Assembly: GCF_002591895.1 (NCBI RefSeq)
Contig: NZ_NISX01000020.1
Coordinates: 1 to 52,962, forward strand
Reading direction: 5' to 3'
Length of the DNA: 52,962 nt
From: Lacimicrobium alkaliphilum
GTDB lineage: Bacteria > Pseudomonadota > Gammaproteobacteria > Enterobacterales > Alteromonadaceae
Made by a program: the position numbers and the translations under genes. The notes under the pieces are model-generated. The model worked only from the letters and a program-made list of their open reading frames with translations. It was not told where the DNA came from and searched no databases. Each line of letters starts with the position of its first letter. Position 1 is the stretch's first letter. Of this stretch, positions 18,318 through 26,958 are shown piece by piece.

Positions 18318-19421
18318 TTGTGTCTCAGGCTGGTTCACACTAGCAGGTACTTTAAGGTGTTAAAAAATCAGGCTGAAGATGAAATTTCTTTAATACTGGG
18401 CAATTCCAATTCCAACTTTTCCGGTGTGACATCTACGATGTTGCAGGTATCTGCTGAACAGCGGAAATGGGTGAATTTACGGATTATGGGTAAGCACCAT
18501 CTGACCGACCCGGATTTATATATCAGCTTCTGGGATACCGTTAAACTGTGCCAGAAACCATTAAAAAACGGGAAGTTCCGGATTTTTCATGCCCGGCGGG
18601 TGGATGAGATGCTGCAGGCTCTGGTGTTACGCTATATCTTCAGATGTAAAATCAAGATGGTCTTCAGCAGTGCTGCACAGAGAAAACGCTCGGCATCCAC
18701 AGTATGGATCACCCGCAAAATGGACGGAGTGGTTGCGGTAAGCCAGCGGTCGGCGGGTTTTCTGGCGGACCCTCCTGATATTGTTGTTCCCCATGGGATA
18801 CAGAGTGACCTTTACCAGGCTGCCGAGAATAAAGGGGCTGCATGGGAGGCTCTGGGTTACGGCGGTAAGATCGGAATTGGCATGCTGGGCAGAGTACGCA
18901 AACAAAAAGGGGTCCACCATTTTGTCAGGGCTTGTATTGCTAACTTGCCTGAATACCCCGAGATAACGGCTGTTATTGTCGGTGCAATATCATCATCACA
19001 TCGCGAATTTGTCGAAAAGTTACAAACGGAAATAGAGGAGGCCGGGCTGTCTTCGCGCATTATCTTCACCGGTGAGCTGCCTTTCGAGCATATACCGCGA
19101 ATTTTTGCGTCGCTATCGGTCGTCGCGGCGCTGAGTGACAACGAAGGGTTTGGCCTTACTGTACCAGAGGCGATGAGTGCTGAAGCTGCGGTACTTGCCA
19201 CTGATGCCGGTGCCTGGCCGGAAATTATCCGTGAGGGTGTAGACGGTTATGTAGTGCCGGTAAATGATACTGAGGAAATTAACCAAAAGCTGAACAAACT
19301 ACTAGCGGACCCAAAGGGTACACAAGCGATGGGCAAACAGGGGCGCGAGCGTGTTCTTCAACACTACAGTATAGAAAGAGAAGCCCGACAACTTTTGGAT
19401 TTTTTTGAAACGCTGAACTGA
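18318..19421 (+). CDS. LpcC-like LPS core glycosyltransferase (GT4)
   Basis: 367 residues, GT-B fold, family 4. The N-terminal half has the pattern I associate with LpcC-type core mannosyltransferases acting on Kdo: SGVTSTMLQV, FHARRVDEMLQALVLR, FSSAAQRKRSAST and MDGVVAVS...VVPHG. The C-terminal half is the standard nucleotide-sugar domain (GMLGRVRKQKG ... SDNEGFGLTVPEAMSAEAAV). Donor and linkage are inferred. The start is uncertain: TTG at 18318 or GTG at 18357 are the only usable codons ahead of the conserved region; the GTG has AGCAGG about 7 nt upstream. Divergent from kdkA. Confidence 0.85.
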   Translation: MCLRLVHTSRYFKVLKNQAEDEISLILGNSNSNFSGVTSTMLQVSAEQRKWVNLRIMGKHHLTDPDLYISFWDTVKLCQKPLKNGKFRIFHARRVDEMLQALVLRYIFRCKIKMVFSSAAQRKRSASTVWITRKMDGVVAVSQRSAGFLADPPDIVVPHGIQSDLYQAAENKGAAWEALGYGGKIGIGMLGRVRKQKGVHHFVRACIANLPEYPEITAVIVGAISSSHREFVEKLQTEIEEAGLSSRIIFTGELPFEHIPRIFASLSVVAALSDNEGFGLTVPEAMSAEAAVLATDAGAWPEIIREGVDGYVVPVNDTEEINQKLNKLLADPKGTQAMGKQGRERVLQHYSIEREARQLLDFFETLN

Positions 19422-19487
19422 AAGGTTGGGAAATGGGTAACTAACGGAGGATGAACTTTCACAGAACACCCCCGTTTAGTTTAACAA

Positions 19488-19850
19488 TTATTCACCACCT
19501 TCAGGTCCCTTCAGGTGGGCACCATTGGCTGATACGCGGTGCATTGTTTCTTTTGCCCGCTGACGCTCATCGTCACGCTGGCGCTGAGTGGTACATACGC
19601 GCTCGCCAAAACGGGTACCCGTTACCTGACGACGCTCACATCTGTAGCCCACTTCTGCAGGGGCATAGCGGGCGAGACAATCCTGACGCTCATCCTTAGG
19701 AACATCACTCTTAAAGCACTCTTTCAGTGCTTGATTACGCTCCGTATCGGACAGATGCTCTATGCTGGCATATTTTGATTCGGGATCAGATGCACAGCCC
19801 GCCATCATTAGCGCGCCGCCTACCATCAAACTCATAATTAACTTCTGCAT
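19488..19850 (-). CDS. small cysteine-containing lipoprotein, function unknown
   Basis: 120 residues. A signal peptide with a lipobox (LMMAGC) predicts a lipoprotein, with the modified Cys at about residue 18. The mature part is short, charged and contains four more cysteines (KECFK, QDCLA, YRCER, RVCTTQ), so two disulfides are plausible. The start at 19850 is set by AAAGGAG 6-7 nt upstream; an in-frame upstream ATG lacks this. A short hairpin (19865-19881) lies just ahead of the ribosome-binding site. Family not recognised. Confidence 0.75.
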   Translation of the reverse strand: MQKLIMSLMVGGALMMAGCASDPESKYASIEHLSDTERNQALKECFKSDVPKDERQDCLARYAPAEVGYRCERRQVTGTRFGERVCTTQRQRDDERQRAKETMHRVSANGAHLKGPEGGE

Positions 19851-20049
19851 TTTCTTCTCCTTTGCTGAGGACAACCCTCAGTCTGCAATATTCTGTTATA
19901 TAAAAGCCGATGTTCAGTACGTCGTTCTATAACAGCCATAACACGTTCAGTAAATGAATCTTCACGCTACCTCACATGAATACCTTACGAGTTGGCTAAC
20001 TTCAAGTGACAAATTGTAACAGCATCTTGAAGTAAGCTGTTAAGACGGG

Positions 20050-21360
20050 CTATGACGTAATCAGAATTTTCAGCGTTGCTTGCAGCGCGCCGGCGTTTTC
20101 GGCAATGGTGTGTTGTCCGGACAGACCTTTCCTCTTCGCTGCTTCAGGTTCTTTAAGCCAGTTTCGGCATTGATTTACCAGATCCGTTTCATCCCTGACA
20201 GTGCACAGTGCGCCACCAGCTTCCAGCGTGCTGCAAATTTGCGGGTTATTGTATTGTGAGGGCCCCATTATAATGGGAATGCCAAGTTGTGCCGGCTCCA
20301 GAGCATTGTGCCCACCCCGGTCACTCAGGCTGCCGCCCACAAACACGATGTCGGCCATGGCATAAAGTTGTCTGAGAATCCCCATCTGATCCGCTAGCAG
20401 AATATCAGTATCGGTCTGGCATTGAGCCGATGTACTGGACCTTACAACCTTCATATTCTGATGCTGGCAGAGCTGAAAAACCTGTTCAAATCGTTGGGGA
20501 TGCCGGGGAACCAGCACCAATAACAGCTGGGGGTACTCGTGTTTGAGTTGTTGGTAAGTTTCCAGCAACAGTTCTTCTTCAGGTGCATGGGTACTGCCCG
20601 CAACGATCACTTTGTGCGCATCAGTGGCATAGGTTCTGGTGACTTGATGGCGCAAAGTGGCGACATCGACATCTGGTAAATCAAACTTTATGTTGTTGGT
20701 CAGTATTATTTTGTCTTCAGCAACACCGAGTTTCAGATAGTTCTCATAATCCCGCTGTCCCTGCGCACACACTTTTGATAGTTTCTTCAGCATTGGAATC
20801 GCCAACCAGCGTAATTTCTGGTAACGGCTAGCGGAACGGTTTGTCATACGTGCATTGATCACCGTGACAGGGATTTCTCTGCTCCAACAGAGATCAATCA
20901 TATTTGGCCAGAGCTCCACTTCAACAATTACCAATCGCTCAGGTTTAAGGCGTTTCAGTAATTTGTTCATGGTAAAGGGCATATCAAAGGGTAAATAGCA
21001 GTGTTGCACGGTATTCCCAAACAATGCCAGCAGCCGTTCAGAGCCTGTACTGGTGGTGGTGGTTACTGTAATGGTGCTATCAGGTCTGAGCGTCTTTAAC
21101 TGTTTAATCAGGGGAGCCGCCGCGACAACCTCGCCGACCGAGACACAGTGAAACAGGTAACCACCCGTGTGTTGCACTGCGGGACCAAACCCAAAACGCT
21201 CGGGTAAGCGTCTGAGTTCCTGAGTGCTGCTGTTGTGTCCTCGCCGGAGCATAACTACTGTTAGTACCGGAGTCAGCAGTATCCAGAGCAGGGTATATAA
21301 ACTCAGGAACATCTTGTCTCTGAAAGAGCCGGGCTGTGGGTGATTCTGCGTTGTTTGCAT
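20050..21360 (-). CDS. waaA: 3-deoxy-D-manno-octulosonic acid transferase WaaA (KdtA)
   Basis: GT30 enzyme that transfers Kdo from CMP-Kdo to lipid A precursor at the inner membrane. 436 residues with an N-terminal membrane anchor (LYTLLWILLTPVLTVVML). Conserved regions include GYLFHCVSVGEVVAAAPLI, RLVIVEVELWPNMI, INARMTNRS, VIVAGSTHAPEE, LLVLVPRHPQRFEQV and DIVFVGGSLSDRGGHNALEP. With KdkA nearby, it may add one Kdo (monofunctional), as in Haemophilus, but this cannot be read directly. Confidence 0.97.
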   Translation of the reverse strand: MQTTQNHPQPGSFRDKMFLSLYTLLWILLTPVLTVVMLRRGHNSSTQELRRLPERFGFGPAVQHTGGYLFHCVSVGEVVAAAPLIKQLKTLRPDSTITVTTTTSTGSERLLALFGNTVQHCYLPFDMPFTMNKLLKRLKPERLVIVEVELWPNMIDLCWSREIPVTVINARMTNRSASRYQKLRWLAIPMLKKLSKVCAQGQRDYENYLKLGVAEDKIILTNNIKFDLPDVDVATLRHQVTRTYATDAHKVIVAGSTHAPEEELLLETYQQLKHEYPQLLLVLVPRHPQRFEQVFQLCQHQNMKVVRSSTSAQCQTDTDILLADQMGILRQLYAMADIVFVGGSLSDRGGHNALEPAQLGIPIIMGPSQYNNPQICSTLEAGGALCTVRDETDLVNQCRNWLKEPEAAKRKGLSGQHTIAENAGALQATLKILITS

Positions 21361-21545
21361 TATTGATTACAGCTGAAAACCTGTAAGCAACTTTAACAGA
21401 CTTTGGTGTCACGCGCTGCAGCATCAGAGCAGCAGTCTGCCTGATTGTACATTCGTCGCATCGTGAATTTATGCTTCAGCTCTATACCTTTGTCCATCAT
21501 CTCTTTTACAATGACTGCATTAAGCTAACGGTTACGGAGCAGCAA

Positions 21546-22742
21546 ATGAATCAAGGTTTCAACGACTACCTGCAACAGCAACTGGATGACATCAGTGAGC
21601 AGGGCTTGTTTAAAAGCGAGCGTATTATCAGTTCACAGCAACAGGCGGATATCCGTCTTACCGGCTCAGAGCACGTACTTAATTTTTGCGCCAATAACTA
21701 TCTTGGGCTGGCTAATCATCCGGATTTGATTGAAGCAGCTAAGGCAGGCCTCGACACACACGGCTTCGGTATGGCCTCTGTACGCTTCATTTGTGGTACT
21801 CAGGACATTCATAAACAACTGGAAACCAGGCTGAGTGACTTCCTGGGAATGGAAGACACTATTTTATATTCATCCTGTTTCGATGCGAATGCAGGCCTTT
21901 TTGAGACGTTGCTGGGCCCTGAAGATGCGATCATTTCCGATGCACTCAATCATGCCAGCATCATCGACGGTGTGAGGCTATGTAAGGCAAAACGTTACCG
22001 TTATGCTAACAATGACATGGCCGATCTCGAAGAAAAGTTACAGCAGGCGCAGGCGGACGGAGCCCGTTATAAGATGATCGCCACCGATGGGGTATTCTCT
22101 ATGGATGGTGTTATCGCCAGGTTAAATGAGGTTTGTGATCTGGCCGATAAATACAATGCGCTGGTTATGGTGGATGATTCGCATGCAGTAGGGTTTGTCG
22201 GCGAACAGGGCCGGGGCAGCCATGAATATTGTGACGTGATGGGGCGGGTAGATATTCTTACCGGCACACTGGGTAAGGCCCTGGGGGGCGCTTCCGGTGG
22301 ATATACATCGGCAAGTAAAGAAATGGTGAGCTGGTTACGTCAGCGCTCTCGACCTTACCTGTTTTCTAATTCACTGGCTCCGGCGATTGTTTCTGCTTCG
22401 ATCACCGTTCTGGATATGCTCTCAAGTGGTGGCGAACTGCGCAAGACTCTCAAAGATAACAGCCAATACTTCCGCCAACGCATGACCGAAGCTGGGTTCG
22501 AACTGGCAGGTGCCGATCATGCCATTATTCCGGTAATGTTAGGTGATGCGCGACTGGCCAGCGAGATGGCAGAAAAAATGCTGGCCAAAGGCATTTATGT
22601 GGTGGGCTTTTCTTTCCCTGTTGTACCTAAAGGCCAGGCACGCATACGCACGCAGATGTCTGCGGCTCATACTAAAGCGCAACTGGACCAAGCCATCGAC
22701 GCCTTTATTGAAGTGGGTAAAGAACTGGGAGTCATTTCATGA
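21546..22742 (+). CDS. kbl: glycine C-acetyltransferase (2-amino-3-ketobutyrate CoA ligase)
   Basis: PLP enzyme that cleaves 2-amino-3-ketobutyrate with CoA to glycine and acetyl-CoA, the second step of threonine degradation. 398 residues, the E. coli length. Alpha-oxoamine synthase motifs: [32 protein letters not shown], and [15 protein letters not shown] with the PLP lysine. The start at 21546 is chosen because GGAG lies about 7 nt upstream; the 25 preceding in-frame codons are not family-like. Its TGA overlaps the tdh ATG. Confidence 0.97.
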   Translation: MNQGFNDYLQQQLDDISEQGLFKSERIISSQQQADIRLTGSEHVLNFCANNYLGLANHPDLIEAAKAGLDTHGFGMASVRFICGTQDIHKQLETRLSDFLGMEDTILYSSCFDANAGLFETLLGPEDAIISDALNHASIIDGVRLCKAKRYRYANNDMADLEEKLQQAQADGARYKMIATDGVFSMDGVIARLNEVCDLADKYNALVMVDDSHAVGFVGEQGRGSHEYCDVMGRVDILTGTLGKALGGASGGYTSASKEMVSWLRQRSRPYLFSNSLAPAIVSASITVLDMLSSGGELRKTLKDNSQYFRQRMTEAGFELAGADHAIIPVMLGDARLASEMAEKMLAKGIYVVGFSFPVVPKGQARIRTQMSAAHTKAQLDQAIDAFIEVGKELGVIS

Positions 22743-23764
22743 AAGCCCTGTCTAAATTACATTCAAAGCCAGGTATCTGGCTGACAGAAACCGAAAAGCC
22801 CCAAGTGGGGCACAATGATCTGCTAATCAGAATCCGTAAAACCGCAATCTGTGGAACGGATATGCATATTTACCACTGGGATGAATGGTCACAGGCGACT
22901 ATTCCTGTTCCTATGGTTGTGGGTCACGAATATGTAGGTGAAGTGGTGGAAATGGGCCAGGAAGTGACGGGTTTTGCAGTCGGAGACCGGGTTTCCGGCG
23001 AGGGCCATATTACCTGCGGACATTGCCGCAATTGTCGCGCGGGTCGCAGGCACTTGTGCCGCAACACCTTCGGTGTTGGTGTGAACCGGCCGGGCGCATT
23101 CGCTGAGTATCTGGTGATACCGGCCTTCAACGCTTTTAAGATTCCGTCGCATATTTCTGATGAGCTGGCTTCTGTTTTTGACCCCTTTGGTAATGCAGTA
23201 CATACCGCATTGTCATTTGATTTGGTGGGGGAGGATGTATTGATCACCGGCGCCGGTCCTATCGGCATTATGGCTGCAGCCGTCGCCCGCCATGTGGGGG
23301 CACGCCATGTAGTAATCACTGATGTGAATGAATACCGTCTCGAGCTGGCTCAGAAAATGGGGGCAACCCGGGTGGTTAATGTCAGCAAGGAAAAGCTGGC
23401 AGATGTGATGGATGAACTGGGAATGACCGAGGGGTTCGATGTGGGACTGGAAATGTCCGGTGTTGCTTCGGCCTTTCGTGAGATGCTTGCCAAGATGAAC
23501 CATGGTGGCAAAGTTGCCATGTTAGGCATCCCCTCCGGAGACACAGCCATTGACTGGAATCAGGTTATATTCAAAGGTTTGGTTATCAAGGGAATCTATG
23601 GCCGGGAAATGTTTGAAACCTGGTATAAGATGGTCAGCCTGATAGAGAGTGGCCTGGATCTGAGTCCGGTGATTACGCATAAATTTGACATTGATGAATT
23701 TGAGAAAGGGTTTGAGACGATGGCCTCAGGTCAGTCCGGAAAAGTTATTCTGAGTTGGCAGTAA
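22739..23764 (+). CDS. tdh: L-threonine 3-dehydrogenase
   Basis: Zinc-dependent medium-chain dehydrogenase oxidising threonine to 2-amino-3-ketobutyrate with NAD. 341 residues, the standard length. Catalytic zinc residues are in [15 protein letters not shown] and [12 protein letters not shown], structural zinc cysteines in [15 protein letters not shown], and the NAD-binding motif is [15 protein letters not shown]. It overlaps kbl upstream by 4 bp (ATGA) and glpE downstream by one base (TAATG). Confidence 0.98.
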   Translation: MKALSKLHSKPGIWLTETEKPQVGHNDLLIRIRKTAICGTDMHIYHWDEWSQATIPVPMVVGHEYVGEVVEMGQEVTGFAVGDRVSGEGHITCGHCRNCRAGRRHLCRNTFGVGVNRPGAFAEYLVIPAFNAFKIPSHISDELASVFDPFGNAVHTALSFDLVGEDVLITGAGPIGIMAAAVARHVGARHVVITDVNEYRLELAQKMGATRVVNVSKEKLADVMDELGMTEGFDVGLEMSGVASAFREMLAKMNHGGKVAMLGIPSGDTAIDWNQVIFKGLVIKGIYGREMFETWYKMVSLIESGLDLSPVITHKFDIDEFEKGFETMASGQSGKVILSWQ

Positions 23765-24087
23765 TGGAGCAGTTTCGACATATCGATATTCTTTCCGCGA
23801 AACAAAAGCTGGAAGCCGGAGACGTGGCGCTGGTGGATATCCGGGATCCTCAATCCTACGGTGCGGCGCATATTGAAGGTGCGACCTACCTCAACAATGA
23901 CAATTTGCAGCGCTTTATGGACGATACACCGTTAACCACCCCGGTGATCGTCTGTTGTTATCATGGTAACAGCAGTCAGCAGGCTGCGCAGTTTCTGGTT
24001 CAGCAAGGATACCACGAGGTTTACTCTCTGGACGGTGGCTTTGAAGCCTGGCGATTGCAGTTTCCATTTGTCAGCTCCGCGCCCTGA
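23764..24087 (+). CDS. glpE: thiosulfate sulfurtransferase GlpE (single-domain rhodanese)
   Basis: 107 residues, a one-domain rhodanese. The active-site loop is [15 protein letters not shown], where the second Cys is the catalytic residue, and an EAWR-type C terminus follows ([11 protein letters not shown]). Transfers sulfur from thiosulfate to cyanide or thioredoxin in vitro; physiological role unsettled. The start at 23764 overlaps the tdh stop. In enterobacteria glpE sits in the glp locus with glpG; here the glpE-glpG pair follows tdh, and no glpR or glpD is present. Confidence 0.93.
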   Translation: MEQFRHIDILSAKQKLEAGDVALVDIRDPQSYGAAHIEGATYLNNDNLQRFMDDTPLTTPVIVCCYHGNSSQQAAQFLVQQGYHEVYSLDGGFEAWRLQFPFVSSAP

Positions 24088-24935
24088 TGCCGCAATTGAT
24101 TGCTTTTGCCCGTGAACGGGATGCGAGATTATTAGCCAATTATCTTCAGCTAAATGGAATCACCGTATCCTATCAGCTGGACGAAGGAGAACATCCTCAT
24201 AGCCTGGTTCTTATGCACGAGAGTCAGCTGGCGCAGGCGCGCACTCTGGTGGAAGAGTTTATCCGCAATCCACAGGATAAGAAATACCAGCAAGCGGCCT
24301 GGCAACAAGGCAGCATCGTTTCAATGCAGGCTTCAGGACAAAAATCTTTGCTGCCGCTGCTCAGAAAAGGGCTACTCAGTCCACTTACCAGCATTGTTCT
24401 GGCTCTGTGCTTGCTGGTTTACCTGGCCAGTGTATTGGGCTGGTTCGCTCCCTTGCACCAGGTATTGATTTTTCAGCCATTGTCGCAACTGGCAGAGACA
24501 CACCAGTGGTGGCGGCTTTTAGGGCCGGCGTTTATGCATTTTTCTGTACTGCATATTGTGTTTAATCTGCTGTGGTGGGGTGTGCTGGGAACGCAAATTG
24601 AACAGCGCCTGGGTAGCATAAACTTACTGCTGATTTTCCTGTTCACTGCCATTTTCTCAAACTATGCTCAGTACCTCGCTTCAGGTCCGAATTTTGGTGG
24701 CTTGTCAGGCGTGGTTTACGGTGTGATGGGGTTTGTCTGGTGGTGCGGTATATTACGCCCTGCCTGGGGTCTTTCTCTCTCTAAGCCGTTGGTGGGCTTT
24801 ATTCTGATTTGGCTGATACTGGGTTATACAGATATGCTGTGGGTAAAAATGGCCAACACGGCGCACACAGTGGGATTACTCACCGGTTGTGTTTTGGCTC
24901 TGGTTTACACACGATTTGGTAAAAATCGCTCCTAA
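24087..24935 (+). CDS. glpG: rhomboid family intramembrane serine protease GlpG
   Basis: 282 residues: an N-terminal cytoplasmic domain (about 1-90) and six transmembrane helices. Catalytic dyad residues are visible: Ser in GGLSGVVYGVMGF (about residue 208) and His in NTAHTVGLLTG (about 260). The L1-loop WR-like segment (HQWWRLLGPAFMHFS) and HIVFNLLWW with the conserved H and N are also present. Cleaves transmembrane helices in the inner membrane. The ATG overlaps the glpE stop by one base; the 3' end overlaps the convergent FliL-like gene by 4 bp. Confidence 0.95.
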   Translation: MPQLIAFARERDARLLANYLQLNGITVSYQLDEGEHPHSLVLMHESQLAQARTLVEEFIRNPQDKKYQQAAWQQGSIVSMQASGQKSLLPLLRKGLLSPLTSIVLALCLLVYLASVLGWFAPLHQVLIFQPLSQLAETHQWWRLLGPAFMHFSVLHIVFNLLWWGVLGTQIEQRLGSINLLLIFLFTAIFSNYAQYLASGPNFGGLSGVVYGVMGFVWWCGILRPAWGLSLSKPLVGFILIWLILGYTDMLWVKMANTAHTVGLLTGCVLALVYTRFGKNRS

Positions 24936-25327
24936 CCCTGATACAGGTATTTGGTGAAAATCACATCTTTGACGATTTCAGAGCCGGTTTCACGTTTCAT
25001 TTGTTCGCGAAGGGTTTGCAGACACAGTTGCCGGATCTCCTCGCGCCCGGTCAGAGATTTTATTTTCTCCTCCGGTTGACGGCCGAAAATATCAATGGTG
25101 GTCGAGCGCAAAAGGGGACTATGGTGCGCGACAACTTCAAGCTGAGATTCATCTTCCAGCATCAGTTCGACGGTTACCCTGACATAACCGAGTTTGCGGC
25201 TACTGGTGCTGAGATAGTTGGTTACAATGTCGGGTTCAAGACCGAAATAGGCATAGGCCATCGCAGCCCTATGACTACAGGTTAAAGCTATAACGATGCT
25301 TATTATCAGCCACTTGTTGCGCAACAT
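24932..25327 (-). CDS. FliL-like exported protein
   Basis: 131 residues with a signal peptide or anchor (WLIISIVIALTCSHRAAMA) and a FliL-type C-terminal domain: YFGLEPDIVTNYL, LGYVRVTVELMLED, and the closing pattern REEIRQLCLQTLREQMK ... VKDVIFTKYLYQG seen in flagellar FliL. It is a stand-alone copy with no flagellar operon around it. Proper FliL stabilises the stator at the flagellar motor; whether this paralogue does so is unknown. Confidence 0.7.
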   Translation of the reverse strand: MLRNKWLIISIVIALTCSHRAAMAYAYFGLEPDIVTNYLSTSSRKLGYVRVTVELMLEDESQLEVVAHHSPLLRSTTIDIFGRQPEEKIKSLTGREEIRQLCLQTLREQMKRETGSEIVKDVIFTKYLYQG

Positions 25328-25482
25328 AGTAATTTTATCCGTTTAATGCTGTGTGTTCATGGTATCAGCAATTGCCGGTGTCGAACCAGAAACTGTCGCA
25401 AAAACATAGGTGATCCCTGGTATTTGCCGCTAAGCAGGCGCAAAGGTATCATGCTGACTCCCTTATCGACCCGATTAGCAAT

Positions 25483-26052
25483 TTGTTGAATTTAACAACG
25501 GCATTTCCATTAACTTTGAGCACACAGTGGTTTCAGCCACAGGACTGCCCGGTGCCTGATTTCCATCTGAAGAACTGGTTGCTGGACACTGGTTCGTTGA
25601 CAGAACGACTACAAGCACATTGCCGCGATTTTCGTGTTCGCGTGTTAGGCCAGCAGCCTGCCCCATTACTGGATAATGAACAGGAACTGATGGGGCATGA
25701 CACACCCTATGTCGTCAGAGAAGTATTATTGTGCGCTGAGCAAACCCCCTGGGTGTTTGCTCGTTCTTTGCTGCCCAGCGCGTTATGTGAAACCGGTGGT
25801 GGCGAGTTATCGGCATTGGGTGATAAGCCTCTTGGACGACTGCTTTTTAATGACCCACGCTTTATACGGCAGCCTTTTCAGCTTACCTGTATTCAACCCA
25901 GGAACAAGCTCCAGCAACAACTGAGACTTGCTGGAAGTCAGACTCTGTGGGGCAGGCGGTCAGTGTTTTTGTTTCAGCAGTGGCGACTGATGGTAGCCGA
26001 GGTCTTTCTGCCCCAATGTCCGGCTTATAAACTGATGGGAAGGACTATCTGA
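25483..26052 (+). CDS. ubiC: chorismate pyruvate-lyase UbiC
   Basis: Converts chorismate to 4-hydroxybenzoate and pyruvate, the first committed step of ubiquinone synthesis. 189 residues. Conserved features: [20 protein letters not shown] (the Arg and Glu region of the active site), [24 protein letters not shown] and [10 protein letters not shown]. The only plausible starts are TTG codons at 25483 or 25486, with no strong ribosome-binding site, so the 5' end is approximate. ubiA follows after one base. Confidence 0.9.
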   Translation: MLNLTTAFPLTLSTQWFQPQDCPVPDFHLKNWLLDTGSLTERLQAHCRDFRVRVLGQQPAPLLDNEQELMGHDTPYVVREVLLCAEQTPWVFARSLLPSALCETGGGELSALGDKPLGRLLFNDPRFIRQPFQLTCIQPRNKLQQQLRLAGSQTLWGRRSVFLFQQWRLMVAEVFLPQCPAYKLMGRTI

Positions 26053-26053
26053 G

Positions 26054-26905
26054 ATGAGTCGGTTCAGTGGTTATATCCGCCTGATGCGTGTCGACAAACC
26101 GATAGGTATTTATTTATTACTGTGGCCTACCTACTGGGCCTTGTGGCTGGCAGAAATGGGCACGCCCCACTGGTCGTTGCTGATCATTTTTACCGCAGGA
26201 GTGTTTCTGATGCGTGCTGCGGGGTGCGTCATTAATGATTACGCAGATCGCCACATTGACGGCCAGGTCAGACGCACGGCTCAGCGGCCCATTGTTGCCG
26301 GAGAAGTGATGTCACGCCAGGCCCTGATTCTGTTCTTTGTTCTGATTGCGTTGTCCTTTGCGCTGGTATTACTGCTTAACTGGCAGACCATTCTGCTTTC
26401 TGTTGGTGCGTTGTTTCTGGCTGCCTGTTATCCCTTTATGAAGCGTTATACCCATTTACCTCAGGTGGTATTGGGAGCAGCTTTCAGCTGGGCGATTCCT
26501 ATGGCCTTTATGGCAACAAGCGAAGGATTACCCTGGTGGAGCTGGATATTGTACCTGGCCAATCTATTATGGATTGTTGCCTATGACACCCAGTACGCGA
26601 TGGTGGACAGGGAAGATGATCTGTTGATTGGAGTGAAATCCACAGCAATATTGTTTGGTCGTTATGACAGGCTAATTATCGCATTGATGCAGATGCTTAG
26701 TGTGTCTTTGCTGGTATGGCTGGGTATGCTGCTGAGCCTGGGAGCCGCTTATTATCTTGCCTGTGCTGGTTGCGCAATGCTGGTGGGCTATCAACAATAT
26801 TTGATCGCCGACCGGGATCGGGAAAAATGTTTTCGGGCCTTTTTAAATAACCACTATTTTGGCCTGCTGCTGACACTGGGGCTGATTGGCTCACTGAGTT
26901 TTTAA
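26054..26905 (+). CDS. ubiA: 4-hydroxybenzoate polyprenyltransferase UbiA
   Basis: Integral membrane prenyltransferase that attaches the octaprenyl chain to 4-hydroxybenzoate. 283 residues with multiple transmembrane helices. Both aspartate-rich substrate motifs are visible: [19 protein letters not shown] and [20 protein letters not shown]. Immediately downstream of ubiC, as in E. coli. Converges with plsB; the 53-bp gap holds no obvious terminator. Confidence 0.97.
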   Translation: MSRFSGYIRLMRVDKPIGIYLLLWPTYWALWLAEMGTPHWSLLIIFTAGVFLMRAAGCVINDYADRHIDGQVRRTAQRPIVAGEVMSRQALILFFVLIALSFALVLLLNWQTILLSVGALFLAACYPFMKRYTHLPQVVLGAAFSWAIPMAFMATSEGLPWWSWILYLANLLWIVAYDTQYAMVDREDDLLIGVKSTAILFGRYDRLIIALMQMLSVSLLVWLGMLLSLGAAYYLACAGCAMLVGYQQYLIADRDREKCFRAFLNNHYFGLLLTLGLIGSLSF

Positions 26906-26958
26906 TCTAAAGTAATCTGCTCAATCATTCTGGCTTTCATCCGATACTGCAAGGTGGA

